Shown here: positions 32,583 to 41,111 of the stretch, piece by piece
Layout of the letters: each line of letters starts with the position of its first letter
How positions within the stretch are numbered: the stretch's first letter is position 1
Assembly: GCF_005747095.1 (NCBI RefSeq)
Contig: NZ_SWLG01000013.1
Location: 1-64,000, forward strand
Direction of reading: 5' to 3'
Source of the DNA: Exobacillus caeni
GTDB taxonomy: Bacteria; Bacillota; Bacilli; Bacillales; Guptibacillaceae
DNA: 64,000 nt
Notes under the pieces: model-generated
Databases searched by the model: none
What the model saw: only the letters and a program-made list of their open reading frames with translations
What the model was told of the DNA's origin: nothing
Position numbers and translations under genes: made by a program

Positions 32583-32668
32583 TTGAAATAATAAATTTAA
32601 CTCTATATTCATAGGGTTTACCCCGGGATTGGTCAGTGTGCACCATTAGACCAGTCCCGGTATTTTAT
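32583..32668 (+). ncRNA. Possible short untranslated transcript ending in a hairpin
   Basis: TTGAAA (32583-32588), 15 bases and TATATT (32604-32609) form a possible promoter. A long hairpin follows at once: CCGGGATTGGTC (32623-32634) with GACCAGTCCCGG (32649-32660), then TATTTTATT. No gene lies between. It may instead be an isolated terminator-like hairpin. Low confidence. Confidence 0.3.
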
Positions 32669-32689
32669 TGGAAAATGAAAGTATTTTTG

Positions 32690-32718
32690 TTGGGTATATG
32701 GGAAAAAAGTAGTACAAT
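32690..32718 (+). promoter_or_regulatory. Possible sigma-A promoter of the kinase-regulator operon
   Basis: TTGGGT (32690-32695), a 17-base spacer and TACAAT (32713-32718), about 40 bases before the kinase start. Confidence 0.45.
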
Positions 32719-32759
32719 AATAATTAACTGAAAATTATTACAAATGGAGGGTGTGAAGG

Positions 32760-34625
32760 GTGAAAGAAAAATCCGGGGGAAGGAAAAACAATAACGAAAC
32801 GGCTGCAAATGCCTTTATGCTGCTTATAACGCTGGCAGGATGGACCTCGGTTATCGGTAATGTATCTTTACTCGAAGTAAAAGCGGATCCTCTTATTTTA
32901 AGTTTGATGGTCTTGTTCCTCGGTATAGCCGAGTATTATCCGATGCCGGTCTGGAAAGGATTTACCTCTATCAGTTTTCCGCTCGTCTATACGATTTATC
33001 TCGTTTTCGGGGTGCCTGTGACATTAGTTGTGTATTCGCTTGTGGTGGTTATTGTTAACCTGCTTAACAGACGGCCACTCAGAATTATTCTGTTCAATCC
33101 GGCGCAGCTGGCACTCAGCTTCTTTCTTGCGGTTAACTTTACAGATCTGGCAGTGAAACTGGCTTCTTTAGATGACGGCACGATGGTTTCTCTATTTACT
33201 CACATGGGTGTGACGCTCCTTGCATTTTATGTGATCAATAACTTCTTAGTAGATATGATTCTAACGTTGAGACCACAGCCTTATCCACTGAAGTCCTGGA
33301 AGCAAAAGAGCATGGTAGAGCTCAGAAGTGTCATCATTTCATTCGTTTACCTCAGTCTTTTAATCATTCTCGGCAGCCAGAACAGGGGAATAGTGGATGT
33401 GTTTTCCTTCTTTTTCTTTTTCTCCCCCTTGATCGGATTGTCACTTTTAACGTCGATTATAGTAAGGCTTCAAAAAGAGAAGAACAGGCTCAAGGCGCTT
33501 TTCAGCATTACAACGGAACTAAACAGGATGGTTCTCTCCAATGAATGGATTGAAAATCTTCGAGATCACTTTACGGAAATCATTGACTTTGAATCTGGCA
33601 TTCTATGGACCTGTGAAAACGGAAGCTGGGAAAGGATCCTTGAGGATGGCGGCTTTATATCGGCTGAAAAATTATCTGAGAAAGAGATGGAGCAGTTTGC
33701 GACTATTAAAAAACCGCTAGTGATTTCCAATCGTAAAAAAGAGAAGGGTGTTGCTGACAGGTGCTTTAAAGAAAGCCTTAGGGCGTTGATTTATGCTCCG
33801 CTCGTTATTGAAGAAAAAACGGTAGGAATGCTTGTTGTTGGAAGAAGCCGGACGAAGAGCTTTACCGAAGAGGACATTCAATCGATCGTAACACTGGCCA
33901 ATCAGCTCGCAGTAGTACTTAAAACGAAGTCGCTTCTGGTTGAGCAGGAGAAAAGGCTCTTGCTTGAAGAGCGGAACCGGATAGCCCGGGACATACACGA
34001 TGGTGTCGCCCAATCTCTTGCGGGTGCTGTCATGAAGCTTGAAACAGCCAGGCGGAAATACGAGATGCATCCTGATCTAGCTATGGAACTTGTGAACGAC
34101 AGTATGGAAAAATTGAGAGGGAGCCTGCGGGAAGTCCGTGAATCGATCTATGCTTTGCGCCCGTATCCTACTGAAAAGATCGGATTAAAGCAATCGCTTA
34201 TCAAAACGATAAAAACAGTTCAGGCCGAGCATGATTTGAACATCGTTTTTGAAGAAAGAGGAGAGCCGATTCCGCTTAGTTCGATGGTTCAAAAGGTCAT
34301 GTTTGATACCTTCAAAGAGAGTATCCAGAACATTATAAAACACTCCGGCGCCAGTAACGTACATATTTTAATAAGTTACCAAACCGAACACGTATTGCTC
34401 AGGGTAAAAGACGATGGAATAGGCTTCTCGCTGTTCGATGCCATGCTAAAAGCACGGAACGAACCTCATTTTGGCATACTTACGATGAATGAAGAAGCGG
34501 AAAAGGTGGAGGCTACGCTTCAGATCGACAGTAAACCGGGAGAAGGAACCGAAGTGACATTAACGGTGCCAAAGCTTGAAGAAGGGGGAGAAATACACCA
34601 TGATCAAAGTGTTGTTAGTGGATGA
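32760..34625 (+). CDS. Sensor histidine kinase, NarL/LiaS class with GAF domain
   Basis: 621 residues. Seven or eight membrane helices fill about 1-235. A GAF-like domain follows (about 255-395). The HisKA_3 dimerisation helix has EERNRIARDIHDGVAQSLAG (the phospho-His is in DIHDG, near 418), and the ATPase has VKDDGIGF (near 555) and HFGILTMNEEAE. It phosphorylates the response regulator encoded next. GTG 32760 has GGAGGG 8 bases upstream. The signal is unknown; the multi-pass sensor suggests a membrane or cell-envelope cue. Confidence 0.88.
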   Translation: MKEKSGGRKNNNETAANAFMLLITLAGWTSVIGNVSLLEVKADPLILSLMVLFLGIAEYYPMPVWKGFTSISFPLVYTIYLVFGVPVTLVVYSLVVVIVNLLNRRPLRIILFNPAQLALSFFLAVNFTDLAVKLASLDDGTMVSLFTHMGVTLLAFYVINNFLVDMILTLRPQPYPLKSWKQKSMVELRSVIISFVYLSLLIILGSQNRGIVDVFSFFFFFSPLIGLSLLTSIIVRLQKEKNRLKALFSITTELNRMVLSNEWIENLRDHFTEIIDFESGILWTCENGSWERILEDGGFISAEKLSEKEMEQFATIKKPLVISNRKKEKGVADRCFKESLRALIYAPLVIEEKTVGMLVVGRSRTKSFTEEDIQSIVTLANQLAVVLKTKSLLVEQEKRLLLEERNRIARDIHDGVAQSLAGAVMKLETARRKYEMHPDLAMELVNDSMEKLRGSLREVRESIYALRPYPTEKIGLKQSLIKTIKTVQAEHDLNIVFEERGEPIPLSSMVQKVMFDTFKESIQNIIKHSGASNVHILISYQTEHVLLRVKDDGIGFSLFDAMLKARNEPHFGILTMNEEAEKVEATLQIDSKPGEGTEVTLTVPKLEEGGEIHHDQSVVSG

Positions 34626-35238
34626 CCATACGATATTAAGGGATGGGCTCCGGAATATACTTGAACTCGAAAAAGACATAGAAGTCATCGGAGAGTCGAC
34701 CTCCGGAAATGATGCGATCGACAAAATCAAAAAGCTTAACCCGGATGTTGTTCTAATGGATATTAACATGCCGGACAAGAACGGGATTGAAGTTACATCT
34801 GTTGTGAAAAAGGTTTTTCCGGAAGTGAAGATCCTGATGCTTACCATGCATAACCACGATGAATATTTCATGAGTGCGATAAGAGAAGGTGCTGACGGGT
34901 ACTTATTGAAAGATGCCCCTTCTAATCAGGTTGTCGAAGCGATCCGTACGGTTGCGAAAGGAGAATCGGTGATCCAGCCTTCGATGACCAAGAAGCTGAT
35001 CAATTTTCATCAGCAGAAAAAAGACAGTGCCACGAACGAGGAGTTGACGGAAAGGGAAAAGGAAGTATTACTCTGTTTGATGGAGGGTTTAAGCAACAAA
35101 GAGATCGGAGACAAACTGTTTATCAGTGATAAGACGGTAAAAATACACGTCAGCAAAATTTTTAAAAAGCTAAATGTAAAAAGCCGGTCTCAAGCCGTTA
35201 TTTATGCGGTTCAAAATCAGGTCGTCCCGCTTCCATAA
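34600..35238 (+). CDS. Response regulator, NarL/LuxR class
   Basis: 212 residues. Receiver domain 1-120 with acidic pair DDH near 8-10 and phospho-Asp in VVLMDINMPD (near 54). C-terminal LuxR-type helix-turn-helix: ELTEREKEVLLCLMEGLSNK then KTVKIHVSKIFKKLNVKSRS. ATG 34600 with GGGGGAG upstream is chosen; it overlaps the kinase gene by 26 bases, so translation is coupled. The tandem secreted proteases downstream are possible targets, by analogy with DegS/DegU, but no site was identified. Confidence 0.9.
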   Translation: MIKVLLVDDHTILRDGLRNILELEKDIEVIGESTSGNDAIDKIKKLNPDVVLMDINMPDKNGIEVTSVVKKVFPEVKILMLTMHNHDEYFMSAIREGADGYLLKDAPSNQVVEAIRTVAKGESVIQPSMTKKLINFHQQKKDSATNEELTEREKEVLLCLMEGLSNKEIGDKLFISDKTVKIHVSKIFKKLNVKSRSQAVIYAVQNQVVPLP

Positions 35239-35316
35239 AATTGAACTGATAAAAAGGACTTTTTCCTGCAAGTATAGAAGACGATAGATAGCAATAGAAG
35301 CAGGAGGAGAGAAAGC

Positions 35317-35736
35317 ATGAATGAACAAGAATTAAAAGATTTTAAACAATTCCTTAAGGTGTATCGAAAAGACTGGAACAGCTGTGACGCTTCAGCGGTC
35401 ATGTCCCATTGTTCGAAAGATTTGAAGGTTCGATGGGCGGGGCCGGACACCGCTGTTAGTGACTGGGGCTATGCAGAAGCAGAAAGCGGCTGGAAACAGG
35501 CTTACGAAATGTATGAAGGGAAAAATCCAGGGTGGCATTTTGAAGATGTTTTGACCGAAATCAACAGTGAAGGGGAAGGCATGGCTGTATTCTGGGTTCG
35601 TTTTGAACAGGAAGGAAAGGTGCTGGAACAGAAAAAACTGTTTACGGAGACTTTTCGGAAGGAAAACGGAAGCTGGAAGAAAATAAGAGAATATGTAGAG
35701 GTAAATATTCCTGAGTTGATCCCTTCAACCTTATAA
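35317..35736 (+). CDS. NTF2-like (SnoaL-type) protein
   Basis: 139 residues with the NTF2-like layout: an N-terminal helix pair (ELKDFKQFLKVYRKDWNSCD), a VMSHCSKDLKVRWAGP strand region, and alternating beta strands to the end (GMAVFWVRFEQEGKVLEQKK). Function unknown; such folds serve as enzymes or ligand carriers. GCAGGAGGAG gives a strong ribosome site. Confidence 0.65.
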   Translation: MNEQELKDFKQFLKVYRKDWNSCDASAVMSHCSKDLKVRWAGPDTAVSDWGYAEAESGWKQAYEMYEGKNPGWHFEDVLTEINSEGEGMAVFWVRFEQEGKVLEQKKLFTETFRKENGSWKKIREYVEVNIPELIPSTL

Positions 35737-35846
35737 ATGGCATATATGTATGAAACTCCATCTCGAGAAGCTTTTTTAAATTTCTCTTGAAGGAGTTTTT
35801 TCATTTGGGCAGAACTATCTACTTATATTTTGTAGGGGGGGTATTT

Positions 35847-36050
35847 ATGATACCAGAAAAAAAAGAAAGTGCAGAAAAAAGATCAGGCGAATACAAAAAT
35901 GAAGTTAAAGTACACAATTCGTTTCAGATTAACGTTAACTTCGGAGATTCGTTAAACCTGCTCGCCCTTGCTGGAGGGATTTATTTTGCAGTGGAAATCG
36001 CCAGAAAAGCAAAAGAACGTAAAAAAAGGATAGGAGAAGCAACGGCTTAA
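35847..36050 (+). CDS. 67-residue hypothetical protein
   Basis: A polar N-terminal half (IPEKKESAEKRSGEYKNEVK), then VHNSFQINVNFGDSLNLLAL and a short hydrophobic segment (ALAGGIYFAVEIA), ending in a basic tail. It may associate with a membrane. ATG 35847 lies behind a GGGGGGG run. Not recognised. It has a plausible site but little else. Confidence 0.5.
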   Translation: MIPEKKESAEKRSGEYKNEVKVHNSFQINVNFGDSLNLLALAGGIYFAVEIARKAKERKKRIGEATA

Positions 36051-36179
36051 CAAAAAGACTACTACTTTTGTTCTATAGTAACTAGTACTTCTGCCTCCTG
36101 AATTTACTCCTTATGCTGAATAGCTGAAGAGAGTTCCTATTGCGATAATAAGGATAAGGAAAAAGTTAGGAGGATGAAG

Positions 36180-37628
36180 ATGAAAGGTATTCGGATCGTT
36201 TTATTATCATTTTTACTTATAGGAATGTTGTTTGGTTTCGGTACTTCGCAGAATAACACTGCTTCTGCCGGCCTCCTTCAAAATATGAAGATCGGCTCGG
36301 ACTTGGTGCCTATATTGCAAAACACACTGGATCCTGTTGAAGTGATCGTTACGTTTGACTCAGAAGGCGGACCTGGATTAAACGATGTTAAGCTTTTAAA
36401 AAGCCTCGGCATAAGCCAGGGGATCTTGTTAGAAAGCCTCCCGATGGCCGGCGTCCTAGCTACTCCTGCACAGGTTGAACTACTGGCAAACAGCGATGAT
36501 GTCGTATCGATCTATTTAAATAAAACGCTGGAATACGAAAACGATGAAGCGACCGATTTAACTGGAGTAGATAAACTTCGGACGGATGAAAATATGCAGA
36601 AGCTAAATGATGGCCTGCCGATTACAGGAAAAGGGGTCGGTGTCTTAATCAATGACAGCGGAGTAGACGGTACACACAAAGATATCGAATATGGAAATCA
36701 TCTTGTCCAAAATGTTCTGGGCTCCACCAACCTCCATGCCCAGAGCGAATTGCTCCCGATTTCTTATGTTGAAGATGTACCAGCAACAGATAACAACTCG
36801 GGCCATGGCACTCATGTCGCCGGTATTGTAGGCGGCACAGGAGCGATGTCCGGCGGACTTTATGAAGGAGTTGCTCCAGGTGCGAATCTAATCGGCTACG
36901 GTTCCGGTGCGGCACTGGCGATGCTCGATACGATCGGCGGTTTCGATTACGCACTAACACACCAGAACGAATATAATATTCGGGTCGTCACAAATTCCTG
37001 GGGAGACACTGGTGATGCAGGAACGCCTTTTGATCCGAAGAACCCGATCAATATCGCTACAAAGAAATTGTTTGACCGTGGTATCATTACCGTTTTTTCT
37101 GCAGGGAATTCAGGGCCAGATGCAGATACTATTTCAGGAAACTATAAGAAAGCGCCATGGGTCATCACTGTTGCAGCAGGTGATAAAGAAGGGAATCTTG
37201 CGGATTTTTCATCACGAGGATTGGAAGGGAACGGCGGAACAGTAACCGTTGAAGGTGAAACCTGGAATTGGGAAGACAGGCCAACCATCACTGCACCAGG
37301 ATCTAAAATTATTTCAACAAGGGTCATTTCACCAGTAGCTTCTCTTGGCGCTGCAGATGACGTCCAGTATATTGACCCTGCCTATATCCCTTATTATACG
37401 ACGATGAGCGGGACATCGATGGCTGCTCCACATGTCGCTGGTGTGGTTGCATTAATCCTGGAGGCCGACAAGACCTTATCCCCTCTTGAAGTGAAAAAAA
37501 TCATTGAAGATACAGCCACCCCGATGAGCGGCTATGCATCATGGGAAGTGGGCGCCGGTTATGTGAATGCTTATGATGCTGTCGAAAAGGCATTCAAGCT
37601 CAGCAAAACTACCAATAATAAAAAATAA
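36180..37628 (+). CDS. Secreted S8 (subtilisin-like) peptidase
   Basis: 482 residues. Signal peptide with cleavage expected after ASA near residue 30. An I9-like propeptide follows (about 50-120). The triad is Asp in VLINDSGVDGTH (near 159, DSG rather than DTG), His in NSGHGTHVAG (near 209) and Ser in TMSGTSMAAPHVAG (near 416), with oxyanion Asn in FSAGNSGP. It should be exported and self-processed. ATG 36180 is 6 bases after AGGAGG. A closely similar, longer paralogue lies 0.6 kb downstream, so the pair is a tandem duplication. Confidence 0.9.
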   Translation: MKGIRIVLLSFLLIGMLFGFGTSQNNTASAGLLQNMKIGSDLVPILQNTLDPVEVIVTFDSEGGPGLNDVKLLKSLGISQGILLESLPMAGVLATPAQVELLANSDDVVSIYLNKTLEYENDEATDLTGVDKLRTDENMQKLNDGLPITGKGVGVLINDSGVDGTHKDIEYGNHLVQNVLGSTNLHAQSELLPISYVEDVPATDNNSGHGTHVAGIVGGTGAMSGGLYEGVAPGANLIGYGSGAALAMLDTIGGFDYALTHQNEYNIRVVTNSWGDTGDAGTPFDPKNPINIATKKLFDRGIITVFSAGNSGPDADTISGNYKKAPWVITVAAGDKEGNLADFSSRGLEGNGGTVTVEGETWNWEDRPTITAPGSKIISTRVISPVASLGAADDVQYIDPAYIPYYTTMSGTSMAAPHVAGVVALILEADKTLSPLEVKKIIEDTATPMSGYASWEVGAGYVNAYDAVEKAFKLSKTTNNKK

Positions 37629-37638
37629 CTTATCTATT

Positions 37639-37666
37639 GCGGGCTATTTATAATAGTCCGCTTTTG
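37639..37666 (+). terminator. Rho-independent terminator
   Basis: GCGGGCTATT (37639-37648) pairs with AATAGTCCGC (37652-37661), then TTTTG. It ends the first protease gene. Confidence 0.75.
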
Positions 37667-37916
37667 TTCTGGAAATAAAAAGGATAACATTTCAATGTAG
37701 GAGAGTGTACGGCGTCGATAAAAAGTTTAAGACGACAGATAAGATCCAAACGCCTTTTCTCTTCCCGGCAATCTCGGCGATCAACGAGTGTTCCTTTGAA
37801 AAGCAGCTTAATAGAAACATTCAGAAGTAAAAAATTACTAAATATCATATTTGAAGTTTTAGGAAAAACAAAAAAAGGAAATGACACAATAACTAATCAT
37901 AAAGGGGATGGACATA

Positions 37917-38024
37917 ATGAACTTGCTTTTTAGCAAAGGAATGGAAGCGTTTAAAAAAGATGCCGAGCGTAAGCAAAAGTTTAAACCAAAAAACACAAAT
38001 ACCAAAACAGTTAAAGCGAAGTAA
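37917..38024 (+). CDS. 35-residue basic peptide
   Basis: ATG 37917 follows AAGGGGATGG. The peptide is highly basic (FKKDAERKQKFKPKNTNTKT) with a short hydrophobic start. It lies between the two proteases with no other gene. Function unknown. The ribosome site and composition support it, but it could be a chance frame. Confidence 0.45.
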   Translation: MNLLFSKGMEAFKKDAERKQKFKPKNTNTKTVKAK

Positions 38025-38274
38025 ACCATCCTAGTAGACTCCGGACTCATGTTGAAACTTTATGCCAAATACCGTTTAATGTCATCCAATAGGGGTGGCT
38101 TTTTTTTGTTGGTTAATTTTTAACGGGCAACAGCACTATTCCCTATACTACTTTGGTTTTATATCAGCTTAGTTCCTCTGTTAACAGATTTACATCTTTT
38201 GCGTAATAGGAATAAGGTACTGACTTCGAGATAATGAAAGTGTGAATAATAAGAAAATTTTAGGAGGATGTTGT

Positions 38275-40746
38275 ATGAAAAAAACGCTTCACACTTTACT
38301 CGCGTTGTTATTGGCCATTCCTTTGTTTTTTATGAATTTGCCTTCCTCACATGCAATGGATAATAAACTTTTTCAAAAAGTAGATTCAAAGCTTTCTCAA
38401 GCGATGGAAGCGGCAACAGGGCCGTTGCAGGTGATCGTAACCTTTAAGGGAGATAGTGCACCCACTTCAGAACAGCTCGGATTGTTGGATAGCCTTGGTA
38501 TCACACAGGGACTTACGATGCAGTCGCTCCCTATTGCAGGAGTGCTTGCCAGTACACAGCAAATCGAAAGTTTAGCAGCAAGTGACCAGGTTCGTTCTTT
38601 ATATTTAAACAGCAAACTGGAATACTTTAACGCGGATGCTACAGAAGTCACCGGAGTCGATAAAGTGCGTACCGACCAGGACATGACGAAGACAAACGGC
38701 GGTATGCCAGTTAATGGTGATGGTGTTGGTGTTCTCGTAAACGACAGTGGGATAGACGGGACCCATAAAGACATTGAATACGGAGAACATCTTGTCCAGA
38801 ACGTTCTTGGTACGACCAATTTGAATGCTCTGGAACCGACGCTCTTGCCGGTAACTTATACAGAAAACGTCCCGAACACAGATTCAAATTCAGGCCATGG
38901 GACTCATGTTGCAGGAACAGTTGGAGGTACCGGTGAGATGTCAGGTGGAAAGTATGAAGGTGTTGCACCTGGAGCAGATTTGATCGGATATGGATCAGGC
39001 GGAGCGCTATTGGTTCTTGATTCACTCGGAGGATTTGATTATGCGATTACCCATCAAAATGAATATAACATTCGGATCATCACAAACTCCTGGGGCTCTT
39101 CAGGTGACTTTGACCCGAATGATCCGGTAAACGTTGCGAGTAAGATCGCACACGACAGAAGGATCACTGTACTATTTGCAGCTGGAAATGAGGGGCCGGG
39201 AGAAAACACTCACAATCCATATGCAAAAGCGCCATGGGTAATCTCAGTTGCAGCTGGAACGATAGATGGGCAGCTCGCAGACTTTTCTTCAAGAGGAACA
39301 AAAGATGTTGGCGGAACGTTTGAAACGGATGGTGAAACATGGACATGGAAGGATAGCCCAACAGTAACGGCACCAGGCGTTGACATTATTTCTACAAGAG
39401 TAATCGCACCGGTTTCGTCACTCGCGATCGACCAGGACGCAGAAATGATTGAAACAGCTTATCTTCCGTACTATACAACGATGAGCGGAACATCGATGGC
39501 AACTCCGCATGTTGCTGGAATTGCGGCACTGATGCTTGATGCCGACCCGACCCTTTCTCCTGATGAAATCAAGCAGATTCTTCAGGAAACAGCGACGAAC
39601 ATGCCTGGATACGAAGAGTGGGAAGCAGGAGCAGGCTATGTGAACGCTTATGCAGCGATCGACCAAATTTTAAACGGTAATGAATACGGAAAAACGGTCA
39701 ACAGCTTTCAGGACTTTAACAGCAATGTAGAAACCAGTGCCGTCCGAAAAGATTTCAAGGTAGATTATAATCCTGTTACGCTTGTATCGGATAACCAGCA
39801 TGAGTTCCAGGTAGAAGATGGTACTGCTGGAATTGTTGCCAAGGTAAACGGCAAAGGGTTGTTAGAAGAAACAGGAAACCCGATCAACCTTGTTTTGATA
39901 GCTCCTGATGGAACAGAATACAGTTCTGGCATCAGCCTTCTGTTTACGCTTTATACAGACAGGACTGTTACGGTTAACTCACCGATGGCAGGAACATGGA
40001 AAGCAGAAGTCCGCGGGTTAAAAGGGGATGAAGCAAATCCGCTGGCTGTTGCGTTGCCTGAAGAGGTAAAAGGAACGATCAGCCTGGTGAGCACAGGCGG
40101 TTTCACAGGTTTAAGCGATATCGCAGGACATCCGGCTGAAAATGCAATCAAAATGTCTGTTAAAGAAAGGCTTGTTGATGGTAATAAAAATGGAGAATAT
40201 AAGCCTGATGCATACTTAACCAGGGAAGAATTGGCGCAATACCTTGTGATGGGAGCAGAAATCAGGCAGTCACTAGAAAAGAGTCCTGTTTTCTCTGATA
40301 TAAAAGACAGCATCCGTCCTTATGTGGAGGCAGTTACTGCTAAAGGAGCAGCGTTCAGGGATAAAAAGCAAATTCAGAATGGGGTAATGCTTGCAAAGGA
40401 ACAGGGGAAATTTGCTCCAAAAGATTCGGTTTCAAGAGCTGAACTTGCCTATTCGCTTGTCCAAAGCCTTGGCCTTCAAGACATGGCATCAGAACATACA
40501 GGAGATGTTACAGTCCAGTATAAAGATGAAAGAATCGTGATCGAAGACCAGGATCAAATACCAGCTAATCTAAAAGGATACGTCCAGCTTGCACTAGACC
40601 TGAATATTCTTAACGCCGAGTTCTCCGTTACGCAAGGAACCTATGATTTAGAACCGACTGTCCATGCGATATTTAATCCACAGCAAAAGGTTAAAAGAGG
40701 GGATTATGCGGTTGCAGCGTCAAGGTTTTATAACGCTTTTCAATAA
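38275..40746 (+). CDS. S8 peptidase with C-terminal SLH-like domains
   Basis: 823 residues. Signal peptide ending near SSHA (residue ~28), I9-like propeptide, then an S8 catalytic domain (about 110-475) with Asp in LVNDSGIDGTH, His in NSGHGTHVAG and Ser in TMSGTSMATPHVAG. About 490-640 is a beta-rich domain. The last ~200 residues hold SLH-like repeats (VFSDIKDSIRPYVEAVTAKG; FAPKDSVSRAELAYSLVQSL), which bind pyruvylated cell-wall polymers, so this protease is probably wall-bound while its neighbour is free. ATG 38275 follows AGGAGG. Catalytic domains of the two are very similar. Confidence 0.9.
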   Translation: MKKTLHTLLALLLAIPLFFMNLPSSHAMDNKLFQKVDSKLSQAMEAATGPLQVIVTFKGDSAPTSEQLGLLDSLGITQGLTMQSLPIAGVLASTQQIESLAASDQVRSLYLNSKLEYFNADATEVTGVDKVRTDQDMTKTNGGMPVNGDGVGVLVNDSGIDGTHKDIEYGEHLVQNVLGTTNLNALEPTLLPVTYTENVPNTDSNSGHGTHVAGTVGGTGEMSGGKYEGVAPGADLIGYGSGGALLVLDSLGGFDYAITHQNEYNIRIITNSWGSSGDFDPNDPVNVASKIAHDRRITVLFAAGNEGPGENTHNPYAKAPWVISVAAGTIDGQLADFSSRGTKDVGGTFETDGETWTWKDSPTVTAPGVDIISTRVIAPVSSLAIDQDAEMIETAYLPYYTTMSGTSMATPHVAGIAALMLDADPTLSPDEIKQILQETATNMPGYEEWEAGAGYVNAYAAIDQILNGNEYGKTVNSFQDFNSNVETSAVRKDFKVDYNPVTLVSDNQHEFQVEDGTAGIVAKVNGKGLLEETGNPINLVLIAPDGTEYSSGISLLFTLYTDRTVTVNSPMAGTWKAEVRGLKGDEANPLAVALPEEVKGTISLVSTGGFTGLSDIAGHPAENAIKMSVKERLVDGNKNGEYKPDAYLTREELAQYLVMGAEIRQSLEKSPVFSDIKDSIRPYVEAVTAKGAAFRDKKQIQNGVMLAKEQGKFAPKDSVSRAELAYSLVQSLGLQDMASEHTGDVTVQYKDERIVIEDQDQIPANLKGYVQLALDLNILNAEFSVTQGTYDLEPTVHAIFNPQQKVKRGDYAVAASRFYNAFQ

Positions 40747-40813
40747 AGGAGAGTAAAGGGCCAGGATCGGTTGTTATGAATCACTAAGCTAAAAAGAAGT
40801 GGAGGAAGATCCT

Positions 40814-40996
40814 TTGAACAGGTTGGGGAAATCAACCGAATTCTTTTGCAAAGAATGCCTTCGTGATTTCGAGGTTGGAGAGGTTGTAGTGTACTCTCCG
40901 ATCCACAAACTATCACTTTGCAAACTTTGTGCAAAGCGTTTGGAGGTTAGTGCAATTGAGTTGAAGGAATATACAGAGCAGCTGCAAGAAATATGA
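40814..40996 (+). CDS. 60-residue zinc-ribbon-like protein
   Basis: Two CxxC pairs, FFCKEC (near 11-16) and SLCKLC (near 34-39), spaced like a small zinc ribbon. TTG 40814 is preferred because GGAGG (40801-40805) is 8 bases upstream. It ends at a perfect terminator. Function unknown; zinc binding is inferred from the Cys spacing. Confidence 0.6.
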   Translation: MNRLGKSTEFFCKECLRDFEVGEVVVYSPIHKLSLCKLCAKRLEVSAIELKEYTEQLQEI

Positions 40997-41000
40997 AAAG

Positions 41001-41025
41001 AGAGGTGCAATATCGCACCTCTTTT
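41001..41025. terminator. Bidirectional terminator
   Basis: AGAGGTGC and GCACCTCT pair around AATATC, flanked by AAAAG and TTTT. It lies between the zinc-ribbon gene and the end of the minus-strand carotenoid operon. Confidence 0.75.
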
Positions 41026-41111
41026 GGGTTGTTTGGAAGCTTTTTCTTTAAATTGATGCTTAGCCTTTTAAATTGATAGCTTACTAGCAATTTTATTAGC
41101 GAGAAGGCCAG

